A stretch of 64,000 bases of DNA. Source: Negativicoccus massiliensis (GTDB taxonomy: Bacteria; Bacillota; Negativicutes; Veillonellales; Negativicoccaceae). The notes under the pieces were generated by a model. It did not search any database, had not been told where the DNA came from, and saw nothing but the letters and a program-made list of their open reading frames with translations. The stretch spans positions 310,001-374,000 of the forward strand of contig LT700188.1 of NCBI GenBank assembly GCA_900155405.1. The letters run 5' to 3'. Of the stretch, positions 26,382 to 34,979 are shown piece by piece. Every line of letters begins with the position of its first letter. The stretch's first letter is position 1. Made by a program: the position numbers and the translations under genes.

Positions 26382-26890
26382 TATTTCAATTCTGACTCTG
26401 CACGTCCCAAAATGTAGCATACATCGGAAAGACGATTTAAATAGCGAATATCGACTTCGTTAACCTCTTCGCCTTCTTCTGCATGCAATTTCCAGTAAGA
26501 GCGCTCCGCACGACGCACTACTGTTCTGGCAACATTCAGAAATGCTTCAGCCGCGGTTTCACCGGGAACCAGAAATTTAGTAAGCGGCTCCAGGCGTGCA
26601 TCGTACTTGTCAATCATTTGTTCTAATTCTTCGACCCGTTCATCGGTGATGTCCGGATCTTTACCAAGGCTGGCCGTATCTGCCATCAGTATCCACAGAT
26701 CTTTTTGCAGTGCGTAAATATCATCCTTGACTTCTTGTAGGTGGGCCGTTGCGCGAGCCATGCCTAAAACAGCCTGTGCTTCATCGATAATCCCGTACGT
26801 TTCGACACGAGTGCTGTATTTGGGAAAACGTTGTCCTGTATATAACGCAGTCGTCCCTTTATCACCCGTTTTTGTGTATACCTTAGCCAT
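26381..26890 (-). CDS. pduO: ATP:cob(I)alamin adenosyltransferase (PduO type)
   Basis: Transfers the adenosyl group of ATP to cobalt to form coenzyme B12. 169 residues: MAKVYTKTGDKGTTALYTG at the N-terminus, and the RTVVRRAERSYW and VDIRYLNRLSDVCYILGR helices that form the active site between subunits. The ATG at 26890 has AAGGAGG upstream; the frame extends 62 codons further over ndk but that is not used. The gene closely follows ndk. Confidence 0.95.
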   Translation of the reverse strand: MAKVYTKTGDKGTTALYTGQRFPKYSTRVETYGIIDEAQAVLGMARATAHLQEVKDDIYALQKDLWILMADTASLGKDPDITDERVEELEQMIDKYDARLEPLTKFLVPGETAAEAFLNVARTVVRRAERSYWKLHAEEGEEVNEVDIRYLNRLSDVCYILGRAESELK

Positions 26891-26900
26891 AATAGCCTCC

Positions 26901-27305
26901 TTACAGTTCCGGGAACCAGAGTGCGATTTCCTGTGCTGCCGTTTCCGGAGCGTCCGATGCATGCACAATGTTTTCATCAATCGATGTCGCAAAATCGCCA
27001 CGAATCGAGCCCGGTACCGCTTCAATCGGGTTCGTCGCACCATTGATTTGACGAACGGCTGCAATAGCATTTTCACCGCTGATTACCATTGCCAGCAACG
27101 GTCCCGACGTAATGAATTGAATCAAACCGTCAAAAAACGGTTTGCCCTCGTGTACAGCGTAATGTTTCTTCGCTAATTCCGGCGAGATCTGTTCCATTCG
27201 GATGGCATCGATCGAAAGACCTTTGCGTTCAAAACGCGAGATAACTTCGCCGCAGATTTTTTTCTGAACTCCGTCCGGTTTGACTAATACTAATGTTTTT
27301 TCCAT
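26901..27305 (-). CDS. ndk: Nucleoside diphosphate kinase
   Basis: Phosphate transfer between nucleoside triphosphates and diphosphates. 134 residues with LVKPDGVQKK at the N-terminus and the phospho-histidine H115 in NIVHASDAPETA. AAGGAGAG precedes the ATG. Ten bases from pduO, probably co-transcribed with it. Confidence 0.97.
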   Translation of the reverse strand: MEKTLVLVKPDGVQKKICGEVISRFERKGLSIDAIRMEQISPELAKKHYAVHEGKPFFDGLIQFITSGPLLAMVISGENAIAAVRQINGATNPIEAVPGSIRGDFATSIDENIVHASDAPETAAQEIALWFPEL

Positions 27306-27326
27306 TTACATCGCTCTCCTTTTGTT

Positions 27327-27368
27327 AAAAATAAAAGCCAAAGAGACCTTAGCCCGTCCTCTTTGGCT
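27327..27368 (-). terminator. Terminator after tRNA-Pro
   Basis: Ten-base arms 27336-27345 and 27359-27368 (AGCCAAAGAG/CTCTTTGGCT), followed on the minus strand by TTTTATTTTT. It separates the tRNA from ndk. Confidence 0.8.
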
Positions 27369-27416
27369 GATGTATCCTTGACACGGTACCTCTGACAAGG
27401 AGGGGACCAGTTAAGG

Positions 27417-27493
27417 TGGTCGGAACGACATGATTTGAACATGCGACCTCTACCACCCCAAGGTAGCGCTCTACCAAACTGAGCTACGTCCCG
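27417..27493 (-). tRNA. tRNA-Pro (anticodon GGG)
   Basis: Complete 77-base cloverleaf on the minus strand with the CCA end encoded (27417-27419). The acceptor CGGGACG pairs with CGTTCCG (one G-U). The D arm starts GCTC; the anticodon stem CTACC/GGTAG encloses TTGGGGT, giving GGG at positions 34-36; the T arm has GTTCAAATC. It decodes CCC and CCU. Confidence 0.95.
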
Positions 27494-27500
27494 ACATCTT

Positions 27501-27534
27501 ATTATAGAATATTAATTTTACGCTTCTTTGTCAA
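27501..27534 (-). promoter_or_regulatory. Promoter of tRNA-Pro
   Basis: Minus-strand TTGACA at 27529-27534, inside the end of thrB. With it, TATTCT (27506-27511) at 17 bases; a better TATAAT (27501-27506) lies 22 bases away. Either would start just before the tRNA. Confidence 0.6.
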
Positions 27535-28435
27535 GGGAAATCAGCGCTACACCGTTGGCACAAACCGTGACAATGTGCACTTGCGCCGCTTCCTCTTCAC
27601 CAAATTCCATTTGCATGGTTTTCCCCACGACTGCGGCATGATTCTCATCGCTGACCGCCAATAAGGTGCTACCCGAACCGCTGATAGTCGATGCGTACGC
27701 ACCCGCCTGCAAAGCGGACTCCAATACTTCTCTGCCATGTGGAATTAGTGTCAGTCGGTACGGCACGTGCAAACGATCGTCAAATGCCGCTTGTAAAAGT
27801 TGAGGGCGTCGGTTCACTAATGCACCGATCAACGCGGCCGATCCGGAAATGCTTTGAATCGCATCTTGCAACGAAACCGTCCGTGGCATAATCGCCCGCG
27901 CTTTTTGCGTCGATACTTCCGAGCGAGGCGATACGACTACAAAACGCCATTCTGACGGCACAGAGAATTGAGAAATCTGCCAATCATCATCAATATGATG
28001 TGCCGAACAAAAGCCGCCTAAAAGGCAAGGCGTAACATTATCAGGATGGCCTTCCAATGCCACCACCAAAGGCAAAAGTTCCTCTTTCGAACGCTGCAGG
28101 CCGGTAATTTGATTGGCTAAAAATACTCCGCCTACTACCGCCGCCGAAGAACTCCCCAAGCCTCTTGCCATGGGAATACGATGTTCCATCACCAGATGTC
28201 CGTGGGGCAGATCAACTCCGTAATGGGTAGCGAAAAACTTCATGCTCTTATAAAAAAGGTTCTGCTCGTTAAATACGAGCACATCCGCTCCTTCCCCATG
28301 TATCTCGCCGGTAAGAGCCTCTCCGCCGGGAATAAAGGTGACTTCGTTATATAAGTCCAACGCCATTCCGAAGACATCGAAACCACACCCGAGATTTGCC
28401 GTCGTCGCCGGTACACGAATCTTAACGGTCGCCAT
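27518..28435 (-). CDS. thrB: Homoserine kinase
   Basis: GHMP kinase phosphorylating homoserine on the way to threonine. 305 residues, with MATVKIRVPATTANLGCGFD at the start and the ATP loop RGLGSSSAAVVGG. The ATG at 28435 has GAGGAAAG upstream and overlaps hom by 14 bases; the frame runs 14 codons further up. Last gene of the long operon; thrC is not in the window. Confidence 0.95.
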   Translation of the reverse strand: MATVKIRVPATTANLGCGFDVFGMALDLYNEVTFIPGGEALTGEIHGEGADVLVFNEQNLFYKSMKFFATHYGVDLPHGHLVMEHRIPMARGLGSSSAAVVGGVFLANQITGLQRSKEELLPLVVALEGHPDNVTPCLLGGFCSAHHIDDDWQISQFSVPSEWRFVVVSPRSEVSTQKARAIMPRTVSLQDAIQSISGSAALIGALVNRRPQLLQAAFDDRLHVPYRLTLIPHGREVLESALQAGAYASTISGSGSTLLAVSDENHAAVVGKTMQMEFGEEEAAQVHIVTVCANGVALISLDKEA

Positions 28436-29732
28436 TGCCGCTTTCCTCAAGCACTCGTAAAACATTGGCGATTTCACGTACGCAGTTCAAATTTTGCAAC
28501 CTTGCCCGCACGTTTTGAACCGCCGTATCTCCTGCCGGATAAACAACCATTACGATTTCCGCCGTCTCTTCCAAATTTCCTCGTTGCCACATTGTTTTTA
28601 TGCTCACTCCGTCTTGTGCAAAGCATTGTGAAATCTCCGACAAAACGCCGGGTGCATTGTCAACAATAAGACGAAAATAGTACGACGACCGCAAAAAGTT
28701 GGGGTCCATAAAATGTGCCGGATTGTTTTCTTTCAGCCACGCATTTTTCCCGGTTGTACGATGGTGTAAATGATCCGCAATTTCCAGCACATCGCCCAAT
28801 ACGGCACTGGCTGTCGGGTATGAACCGGCACCTTTACCGTAAAACATGATGTCATCAACCGCATTACCTACAATATAGACAGCGTTATACGCACCACGTA
28901 CCGCGGCCAGCGGATGATCTTGCGGTACAAATGCAGGATATACTGCCGCCGCAACTCCCTCTGATTGCTGACGGGCTACAGCCAATAATTTGATGACATA
29001 CCCGAATTCTTTGGCAAACTGAATATCTTTGCTGTCAATTGCTTCAATTCCTTCAACAGAAACGTCGTCGCTGGTCACATTGGCTCGGAAACCGATGGAG
29101 CTTAAAATAGCAATTTTGCGGGCGGCATCAAAACCGCCGACATCCGCGGTCGGATCCGCTTCGGCAAATCCCAGCTTTTGCGCATTTGCTAATGCATCCT
29201 GATACGACATGTTTTTTTCGGTCATTTCCGTAAGGATATAATTCGTAGTTCCGTTAATGATTCCGACAATTTCTGTAACTTGATTCGCCTTCAGCGATTT
29301 TTGTAAAGGTAATAAAATAGGAATACCGCCGCCGACGCTTGCTTCACACATAAAATCGGCAGCGTTTTCAACGGCCGCAGTGACAATTTCAGGGCCATGC
29401 ATCGAAACCAGATCTTTATTGGCGCTAACTACACTTTTACCACGCCGAAGAGCTTCCAAAATAAATTCTTTGGCCGGATGGATACCTCCCATGACTTCAA
29501 CCATGATCGAAATATCCGGATCATCCAAAATGTCATTGATATCATCCGTAATAGTCAGATCAGAGGGGATATTCAAATGGCCGTATCCGTCAACGTCTTT
29601 GACAAGAGCGCGTTTAATTCGAATCGGGCTACCCAAATCTTCTTCGATGATCGCACGATTTTTTTCTAAGGTATTTAAAACGCCGGATCCAACCGTCCCC
29701 AGTCCCAAAAGACCAATATATATCGATTCCAT
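28422..29732 (-). CDS. hom: Homoserine dehydrogenase
   Basis: Reduces aspartate semialdehyde to homoserine. 436 residues: an N-terminal Rossmann domain (GLLGLGTVGSGV), a catalytic domain with GIINGTTNYIL, and a C-terminal ACT domain (about 345-430), which usually gives feedback control by threonine. ATG 29732 is chosen for AAGGAGG upstream. Ten bases after the ACT-protein gene. Confidence 0.97.
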   Translation of the reverse strand: MESIYIGLLGLGTVGSGVLNTLEKNRAIIEEDLGSPIRIKRALVKDVDGYGHLNIPSDLTITDDINDILDDPDISIMVEVMGGIHPAKEFILEALRRGKSVVSANKDLVSMHGPEIVTAAVENAADFMCEASVGGGIPILLPLQKSLKANQVTEIVGIINGTTNYILTEMTEKNMSYQDALANAQKLGFAEADPTADVGGFDAARKIAILSSIGFRANVTSDDVSVEGIEAIDSKDIQFAKEFGYVIKLLAVARQQSEGVAAAVYPAFVPQDHPLAAVRGAYNAVYIVGNAVDDIMFYGKGAGSYPTASAVLGDVLEIADHLHHRTTGKNAWLKENNPAHFMDPNFLRSSYYFRLIVDNAPGVLSEISQCFAQDGVSIKTMWQRGNLEETAEIVMVVYPAGDTAVQNVRARLQNLNCVREIANVLRVLEESGNGDR

Positions 29733-29742
29733 CACTGCCTCC

Positions 29743-30192
29743 TTATTCGTGTCCAATTAAAGTTATTTCCTTAACGCCCTTAATCCGGCCGATGCGTTTG
29801 ATAATATCCTCGACGCTTATCTTCATATGTCGAGTTTCAAATGACATCGTTACATTGGCGATATCCTGCAATGGAATTCCTTGATTAATGGTAATAATGC
29901 TTCCATTTTCTCGTGCGATCAATTGTAATACACGAGACAAGACTCCCGCCTCATGCGAAATCATGATAGAAACGCTGAACACTCGTCCTTGAATCGCCTC
30001 ATAAAACGGTTCCACGCGATCTTTATACTTATAGTACGCACTGCGACTTAAATCCGCCATTTGCACAGCTTGATGAATCGTTTTCGCTTCGCCGTTGCTG
30101 AGAAGGTTTTTTACTTGAATCGTTTTTTTGATAGCTTCCGGCAATATACGTTCATCGACTAAATAGAATTGGGTATCTTTTGAGTTATCCAC
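29743..30192 (-). CDS. ACT domain protein (PheB-like)
   Basis: 149 residues from a GTG start at 30192 with GGAGGAG 8 bases upstream; the frame continues upstream into the flippase gene but that part is not used. The N-terminal third (RILPEAIKKTIQVKNLL, then QMADLSRSAYYKYKD) looks like a small helix-turn-helix region. An ACT domain (about 68-145) follows. This family often precedes hom-thrB in Firmicutes; an amino-acid-sensing regulator role is inferred, not shown. Confidence 0.85.
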   Translation of the reverse strand: MDNSKDTQFYLVDERILPEAIKKTIQVKNLLSNGEAKTIHQAVQMADLSRSAYYKYKDRVEPFYEAIQGRVFSVSIMISHEAGVLSRVLQLIARENGSIITINQGIPLQDIANVTMSFETRHMKISVEDIIKRIGRIKGVKEITLIGHE

Positions 30193-30197
30193 TGCGT

Positions 30198-31220
30198 TTA
30201 CTCCTCCAACCGCTGGGGTAAGTGTCCCGGATCTTGAGTCTTCCCCAATAAATATTTTTTCCCGAACAGAGTTAACATAAAATACATGCCTAAAAAGAAC
30301 GGAATATACTCCGCTATAAAACGCCACATGACGGCAAGTAAACCTACCGTACCCCGAGGCACATATCCTTTAAACAAAAGTACAAAAAATCCTTCCGCAA
30401 TACCGGTGCCCCCCGGTGTCGGCGCGAAGTAAAGCATAAAATTCAATACGATCATACGTCCTAACAGGAACAAGTTGCTGACTGCGGTATTACTTTTCCA
30501 AAGCAAAGCCGGTAAAATGCTGTAAATGCAGCACAAACTAATTCCAGAGTAAAGAAAGACAAGGAACGTATCCCATGGACGATCTTTCATGATCTGTAAA
30601 GTAAGGGTTAAATCATCCAGAAAACGCAAAAGTTTTCGAATACGTTGATTGGAAAAGCCGCAAGTATGCAGCATAACAAATGTCCATTTTTTACCAGAAG
30701 ATCCGGAAAACAACCAAAACCCAAACAAACAAGCCAATAAAAAAGCTATCGCAATATAAAATAAAGTGCTGTTTCCTATATACGGAATGTCCAAATGATC
30801 AAAGAAAAAGACAAACGGTAACGCAAATACCAAAAACAAGATCGAAAAAATGGTGCGAATTATAACGATCATACTACTTTTAGCCACCGGTACGCCGATA
30901 CTTCGCAAAATCAGCACTTGTGCAATAGCACCACCGGCAGCTCCAGGGGTCAGCAATCCCATAAAGTAGTTACCAAAAATCACCTGCATAATACCGATCA
31001 GACGTACTTTATAGCCGTTCATTGCTACGAGACGTTGCAATCGCAGTCCGTCAAAATACATCCCGATGCCCCAAATTCCAAGCGCCAGTAAAATATTGGA
31101 GAGAGAAAAATATGTGAGCGCATTCCAGGTGGTAAAGTCGATGGTAAAATACACTGTGCAAAAAGTCACAATCGCAATCAGTGCAAATAACAAAATACCG
31201 TTACGGACGGTATGATTCAT
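30198..31220 (-). CDS. Lysylphosphatidylglycerol-synthase-type membrane protein (UPF0104/flippase-like)
   Basis: 340 residues with seven to eight membrane segments and the family motifs GLLTPGAAGGAIAQ near residue 88 and APTPGGTGIAEG near residue 265. It is the membrane half of MprF-like proteins without the aminoacyltransferase domain. Such stand-alone proteins are putative lipid flippases of unknown substrate. It overlaps the YdjC-type deacetylase by four bases, suggesting joint work on a lipid-linked sugar. Confidence 0.85.
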   Translation of the reverse strand: MNHTVRNGILLFALIAIVTFCTVYFTIDFTTWNALTYFSLSNILLALGIWGIGMYFDGLRLQRLVAMNGYKVRLIGIMQVIFGNYFMGLLTPGAAGGAIAQVLILRSIGVPVAKSSMIVIIRTIFSILFLVFALPFVFFFDHLDIPYIGNSTLFYIAIAFLLACLFGFWLFSGSSGKKWTFVMLHTCGFSNQRIRKLLRFLDDLTLTLQIMKDRPWDTFLVFLYSGISLCCIYSILPALLWKSNTAVSNLFLLGRMIVLNFMLYFAPTPGGTGIAEGFFVLLFKGYVPRGTVGLLAVMWRFIAEYIPFFLGMYFMLTLFGKKYLLGKTQDPGHLPQRLEE

Positions 31221-32068
31221 GCGCCGATCACTCCAAAGTTGATTCTGTGAATACCTTCGTGCATCAGCAATTCATAAACATTCGGTGAGGTTAACGCCTG
31301 ATACTCTTTTTCCCAATTATATTCCCAGCCATATTGAGCCCCCAGCCGAATATTGCTGCTCCCCGGATGACACATCAGTTCATGGAAGCCGCCTTGCAAT
31401 TGCGGTAAAAGTTGTAGCAATTTTCGTTCCGTCAAATGACCGCCGTCCATCATCCCCCAAAAATGATCTGTCGTCACCATTCCGGCAGCACGTATTTTAC
31501 GTCGTGCCCGATTTGCTAACACGGTAAGACCCGTTTTCCCAATCAAACGGCGCCAATCCGCAAGGTGCTTTCCGTAGCGAACATTTTCGGCCGGAATGCG
31601 CATAGCACGAATATGATGTTTCTCACATAAGGCCAACACAATCGGCAAAACACGAGGCCAAACATGTAAGTGCTGATGTCCGTCAACATGCGTAATCGTT
31701 AAGCCCGTCTCGGAAATCTTCGCAAATTGGGCCGAAAGTTCCCTGTATACGTCGCTATAATCAATCTCGCCGGACAAATCACGGCGAACAAATTCACCGT
31801 AATCAGGCAACAATTTGCCGTTTTTATCAAGCAAACTTTTTACTTCCGCCGGATCACCCACAGGGCTTATCCCACCGACTAACGCAGTATGAATACCCAC
31901 CCCGAGTCGCGGTAATGTTCCGGCCACGGCGACGGCGTCTTCAAAAGCAGCGCCACCCGCCAATAGGGTAGTACTGGTAATAATTCCGTTTTGAAAACCG
32001 CGAGCAATCGCTTCATTTACAGACGGATGTAAACCGAAATCATCCGCGTTCACAATTAAAAATTTCAT
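31217..32068 (-). CDS. YdjC/ChbG-family carbohydrate deacetylase
   Basis: 283 residues of the YdjC/HpnK/ChbG fold, with NADDFGLHPSVNEAI at the N-terminus, the metal-site HVDGHQHLHVWP, and a late ELMCHPG. Family members remove N-acetyl groups from chitooligosaccharides or from sugars on lipids. Coupling to a flippase-like protein makes a lipid-linked or envelope sugar more likely than chitobiose; that is inference. Confidence 0.85.
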   Translation of the reverse strand: MKFLIVNADDFGLHPSVNEAIARGFQNGIITSTTLLAGGAAFEDAVAVAGTLPRLGVGIHTALVGGISPVGDPAEVKSLLDKNGKLLPDYGEFVRRDLSGEIDYSDVYRELSAQFAKISETGLTITHVDGHQHLHVWPRVLPIVLALCEKHHIRAMRIPAENVRYGKHLADWRRLIGKTGLTVLANRARRKIRAAGMVTTDHFWGMMDGGHLTERKLLQLLPQLQGGFHELMCHPGSSNIRLGAQYGWEYNWEKEYQALTSPNVYELLMHEGIHRINFGVIGA

Positions 32069-32077
32069 ATTGGCTCC

Positions 32078-33016
32078 TTATCGATAACGATCAAACGTTG
32101 CGAAGTGCCATTTGCCGATCATTTGTAAGTCTTTTTGGGTATGTTTTTGCGCGAAATTTGCCAAGAACTGGCGCACCATAAACGACGCCCCCTTGGGAAG
32201 TGTCGTATAATATTTTCTCCCCAACTCTGCCAGCGTATTTACAAATGCGGCACGGGCCAAGACAGATGCCGTTGCCACCGCAGAGTATCGTTCACCGCGA
32301 GGCGTTTGCAAAAGAGGTACGGTAATTTGCGCCGTCGCCCATTTTTTTTGCATTAATTCTTCGCGAGCGAAACGATCCAAAATAATTTGCTCAGCAGGAA
32401 AACGCTGTAATAATTTTTTCATATTGGCGAAATGCAAATCAGTCAAAAGATCATTCAAATTTTTGCCGTTTTTTTGGTAAGCGGCATATTTTTCATTATA
32501 TAATTGCGGAACAAGTATTGTGATTTCAGCTTGATCTTCATATTGATCCAGAAAACGTTGCGCTAATTTCGTAATTTGGAGATCGGTCAGTTCTTTACTG
32601 TCACGAACGCCCCATGACACTACTTCTCGAGCCTGATCTTTGGTAAGGTACACGGCTGCGACAACAAGCGGTCCCAGTACATCGCCCTTACCGGATTCAT
32701 CACAACCGATCACATGCGTGTCAATTACTTTTCTATCTTCCGTTGCCGCTTTGGTTTTCTTTGCTCCCGCGCCGGACGAATTAAGATTAGTTGTCAGGGA
32801 TTCCAGCTCTTCTTTCCATTCAGGATCCTTTGTTTGGATCACCAGTCGGAAGCCCTTTTTACCGTGATAAGTGTTTAAAATCGCCGTCTTTTCAGCGCGC
32901 ACAACTTTCCACTGGATACCATACGGGATCGTTTTGGTATTAGTTATTATTATATCATATTGCTTCAGGCGCTGAGCCAATTTCTGACGCAGAACATCCG
33001 GCGACTCATTCGTCAA
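32078..33016 (-). CDS. rnhC: Ribonuclease HIII
   Basis: Cleaves RNA in RNA/DNA hybrids. 312 residues: a TBP-like N-terminal substrate-binding domain (about 10-75) and the catalytic domain beginning with GCDESGKGD (D106, E107), whose DEXGKG form separates HIII from HII. The start is a TTG at 33016 with AAAGGAG nine bases upstream. A separate RNase HII is encoded at 59302-60081. Confidence 0.93.
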   Translation of the reverse strand: MTNESPDVLRQKLAQRLKQYDIIITNTKTIPYGIQWKVVRAEKTAILNTYHGKKGFRLVIQTKDPEWKEELESLTTNLNSSGAGAKKTKAATEDRKVIDTHVIGCDESGKGDVLGPLVVAAVYLTKDQAREVVSWGVRDSKELTDLQITKLAQRFLDQYEDQAEITILVPQLYNEKYAAYQKNGKNLNDLLTDLHFANMKKLLQRFPAEQIILDRFAREELMQKKWATAQITVPLLQTPRGERYSAVATASVLARAAFVNTLAELGRKYYTTLPKGASFMVRQFLANFAQKHTQKDLQMIGKWHFATFDRYR

Positions 33017-33440
33017 ACCGATCTTCTCCTTTCATTTTTGCTTCTGCTTGTACCTGTCGCAACGGTATATTTTGCGCTCTTGCAATCCGGGCACAATCTT
33101 CATACTCCGGTTTGCATTTATACCCGTTGCTTATACGAGCATACTTCACGCGCACCGAATCACCATGCAAAGAAATCTTTGTTTCTTGCGTTGGCAAAAC
33201 CGTTCGTTCACACGTAAATTCGCGTACTCCCCAACTGGTTGTTTCCTGCAAGATGAAGTCAACCAGCGTTTGCGATTGTTCTTCCTCACAAAGTACACAC
33301 AAGGTAACTGCAGGACGACTTTTTTTCATGACAATCGGTATGTACCAAACGTCCAACGCACCTGCCGCCAAAAGTCGTTCCTGCACATAGGCAAGCGTTT
33401 CCGGCGTCATGTCATCCAGATTAGTCTCCAATTGTTTCAT
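33006..33440 (-). CDS. larC2: LarC C-terminal domain only (nickel insertion, LarC2)
   Basis: 144 residues that match the C-terminal half of LarC: ETNLDDMTPE at residues 5-14, then a middle strand-helix region and the YKCKPEYEDCARIA segment. Full LarC is about 400 residues and inserts nickel into the pincer nucleotide using CTP; in Lactobacillus the two halves are joined by a programmed frameshift. Here the N-terminal half is absent: the ATG overlaps the larB stop (ATGA) and larB is complete. The missing half would have to lie elsewhere. Larger family context is from memory. Confidence 0.8.
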   Translation of the reverse strand: MKQLETNLDDMTPETLAYVQERLLAAGALDVWYIPIVMKKSRPAVTLCVLCEEEQSQTLVDFILQETTSWGVREFTCERTVLPTQETKISLHGDSVRVKYARISNGYKCKPEYEDCARIARAQNIPLRQVQAEAKMKGEDRFDE

Positions 33441-34195
33441 GACGGATCCGTTTCACGACAAATCGCTGCGGCTACTCGAGCCGCACCATAACCGTTATCA
33501 ATATTCACCACTGCCACTTTATCCGCACAGCTGGTAAGCATCCCGAAAAGAGCCGTCATGCCGTTTTGCGCGACACCGTACCCCACCGAAGTCGGCACGC
33601 CGATCACCGGAGCCGAAATTAATCCGCTTATCACCGTAGGGAGTGCGCCCTCCATACCGGCAATCGCAATGCAAACTTGTGCATCCTTCAGTTCTTTGCA
33701 AACCGCCAGCAAGCGATGTATCCCCGCCACACCGCGATCGTAATATGCTTTCACGGGAACGCCTAAAAACTCAAGCGTTGCCACCGCTTCACGAGCTACA
33801 CTTTCATCAGCGGCACCGGCGGTTACTACCGCCACAAAAGAGCGTATGGTTTGACGGGAACAGTGGCCGTACGCAAATACACGTCCAATCTCGTCCCATT
33901 TAGCTTGCGGTGCGAGTGTATGTAAACATTCGCCCATTTCCTTACTCAACCGAGTCAAAAGCAAGGGTTTACGTTGATCCATTGCATGTGTAAGTAACTC
34001 TCTAAGCTGTTCTTGCGTTTTTCCGCTGGCCAATACCACCTCAGGAAACCCCTGTCGCTGAATGCGATTGTCATCCCAGCATAGGCGATTAATTTCCGTA
34101 AAACCATAATACTCCCGAATGTTTTTTTCTAATTCAGTCAAATCAAGTGCATTACTTTTCCATGCTTTTAGCCAATTTCCGAGAGGTTCCGTCAT
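33437..34195 (-). CDS. larB: LarB, pyridinium-3,5-biscarboxylic acid mononucleotide synthase
   Basis: Carboxylates and hydrolyses nicotinic acid adenine dinucleotide in nickel-pincer cofactor synthesis. 252 residues: an N-terminal helical part and a PurE-like domain with VVTAGAADESVAREA, GMEGALPTVISGL and VGVPTSVGYG-type motifs. It overlaps the RNA methyltransferase gene by 44 bases and larC2 by four. LarA and LarE are not in the window. Confidence 0.93.
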   Translation of the reverse strand: MTEPLGNWLKAWKSNALDLTELEKNIREYYGFTEINRLCWDDNRIQRQGFPEVVLASGKTQEQLRELLTHAMDQRKPLLLTRLSKEMGECLHTLAPQAKWDEIGRVFAYGHCSRQTIRSFVAVVTAGAADESVAREAVATLEFLGVPVKAYYDRGVAGIHRLLAVCKELKDAQVCIAIAGMEGALPTVISGLISAPVIGVPTSVGYGVAQNGMTALFGMLTSCADKVAVVNIDNGYGAARVAAAICRETDPS

Positions 34196-34979
34196 AGCCT
34201 GTCCCTTTCCTCACCAAGCGATGATGAAATAAAATAATCGCTGCCGCCGTGGCTACATTCAGTGACTCCACAGCAAGCGATATCGGAATATGGAAACGCG
34301 CATCGGCTCGCTGTAAAATTTCTTCAGGAATGCCTTTACCTTCGTTACCGAAAAGCCAAAAAACATTGTTCTGTGGAGGCATCGTTTCATACGACACACT
34401 TTCACCAAGCGTGGTAGCCCAAAGCGGCATCTGCCGTTTACGGGCCGTATCACATAAATCTTCCGGAACAATCTGTTGCACCACAGGAATTTGTAAAATA
34501 GTCCCCATGGAACTGCGCACCGCTTTATCGTTAAATAAATCGACAGTGCCTTTCGTTGTCCAAACGGCAGCACACTCCGCCGCTGCCGCAAGACGAACTA
34601 TTGTTCCCGCATTTCCCGGATCCTGTACACCGCACAATACTACGATGGGACCTGATTGTGTGTCTGTTTCCTTCGGTAAACTTGCTGTTTTCACAACTGC
34701 TGCAATTTCCTGACTGGCTTCCGTTTGCGCGAGTGCTTTGAACATTTTCGAAGGCACTATAAAAAGAGGCACCTTTTCCGCTATGGTAAGACCGCTCGCC
34801 TGCAGCCCTGCCTCGGTAGCCCAGATCTCATATTGCAAACCGGCCGATTGCAATATGACCTTCACAGCACGTACGCCTTCTACCAGAAACGAACCGTATT
34901 GCTCACGATATTTACGTTGTGATAGAGCGCAAACCCGTTTCCAATGCGGATTTTGTAAGCTGGAAATTTCTTTTTTCAC
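34152..34979 (-). CDS. TrmH/SpoU-family RNA 2'-O-methyltransferase
   Basis: 275 residues: an N-terminal substrate-binding domain (about 1-95) and the SPOUT knot with VLCGVQDPGNAGTIVRLA, WLFGNEGKGIP and IPISLAVESLNVATAAAI. It modifies rRNA or tRNA; the target is not deducible. It overlaps the ABC exporter gene upstream by four bases. Confidence 0.92.
   Translation of the reverse strand: MKKEISSLQNPHWKRVCALSQRKYREQYGSFLVEGVRAVKVILQSAGLQYEIWATEAGLQASGLTIAEKVPLFIVPSKMFKALAQTEASQEIAAVVKTASLPKETDTQSGPIVVLCGVQDPGNAGTIVRLAAAAECAAVWTTKGTVDLFNDKAVRSSMGTILQIPVVQQIVPEDLCDTARKRQMPLWATTLGESVSYETMPPQNNVFWLFGNEGKGIPEEILQRADARFHIPISLAVESLNVATAAAIILFHHRLVRKGTGYDGTSRKLAKSMEK

Noticed and set aside
26891-27076. 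62-codon upstream extension of pduO
   Set aside because: It is basic, overlaps ndk and lacks family similarity; a strong ribosome site precedes the internal ATG.
30193-30327. 45-codon upstream extension of the ACT protein
   Set aside because: It lies inside the flippase gene; the GTG at 30192 has an ideal ribosome site and gives the family length.
33006-34195. Programmed frameshift joining LarC1 and LarC2
   Set aside because: The sequence before larC2 is a complete larB in another frame; no LarC1 reading frame exists on either strand here.
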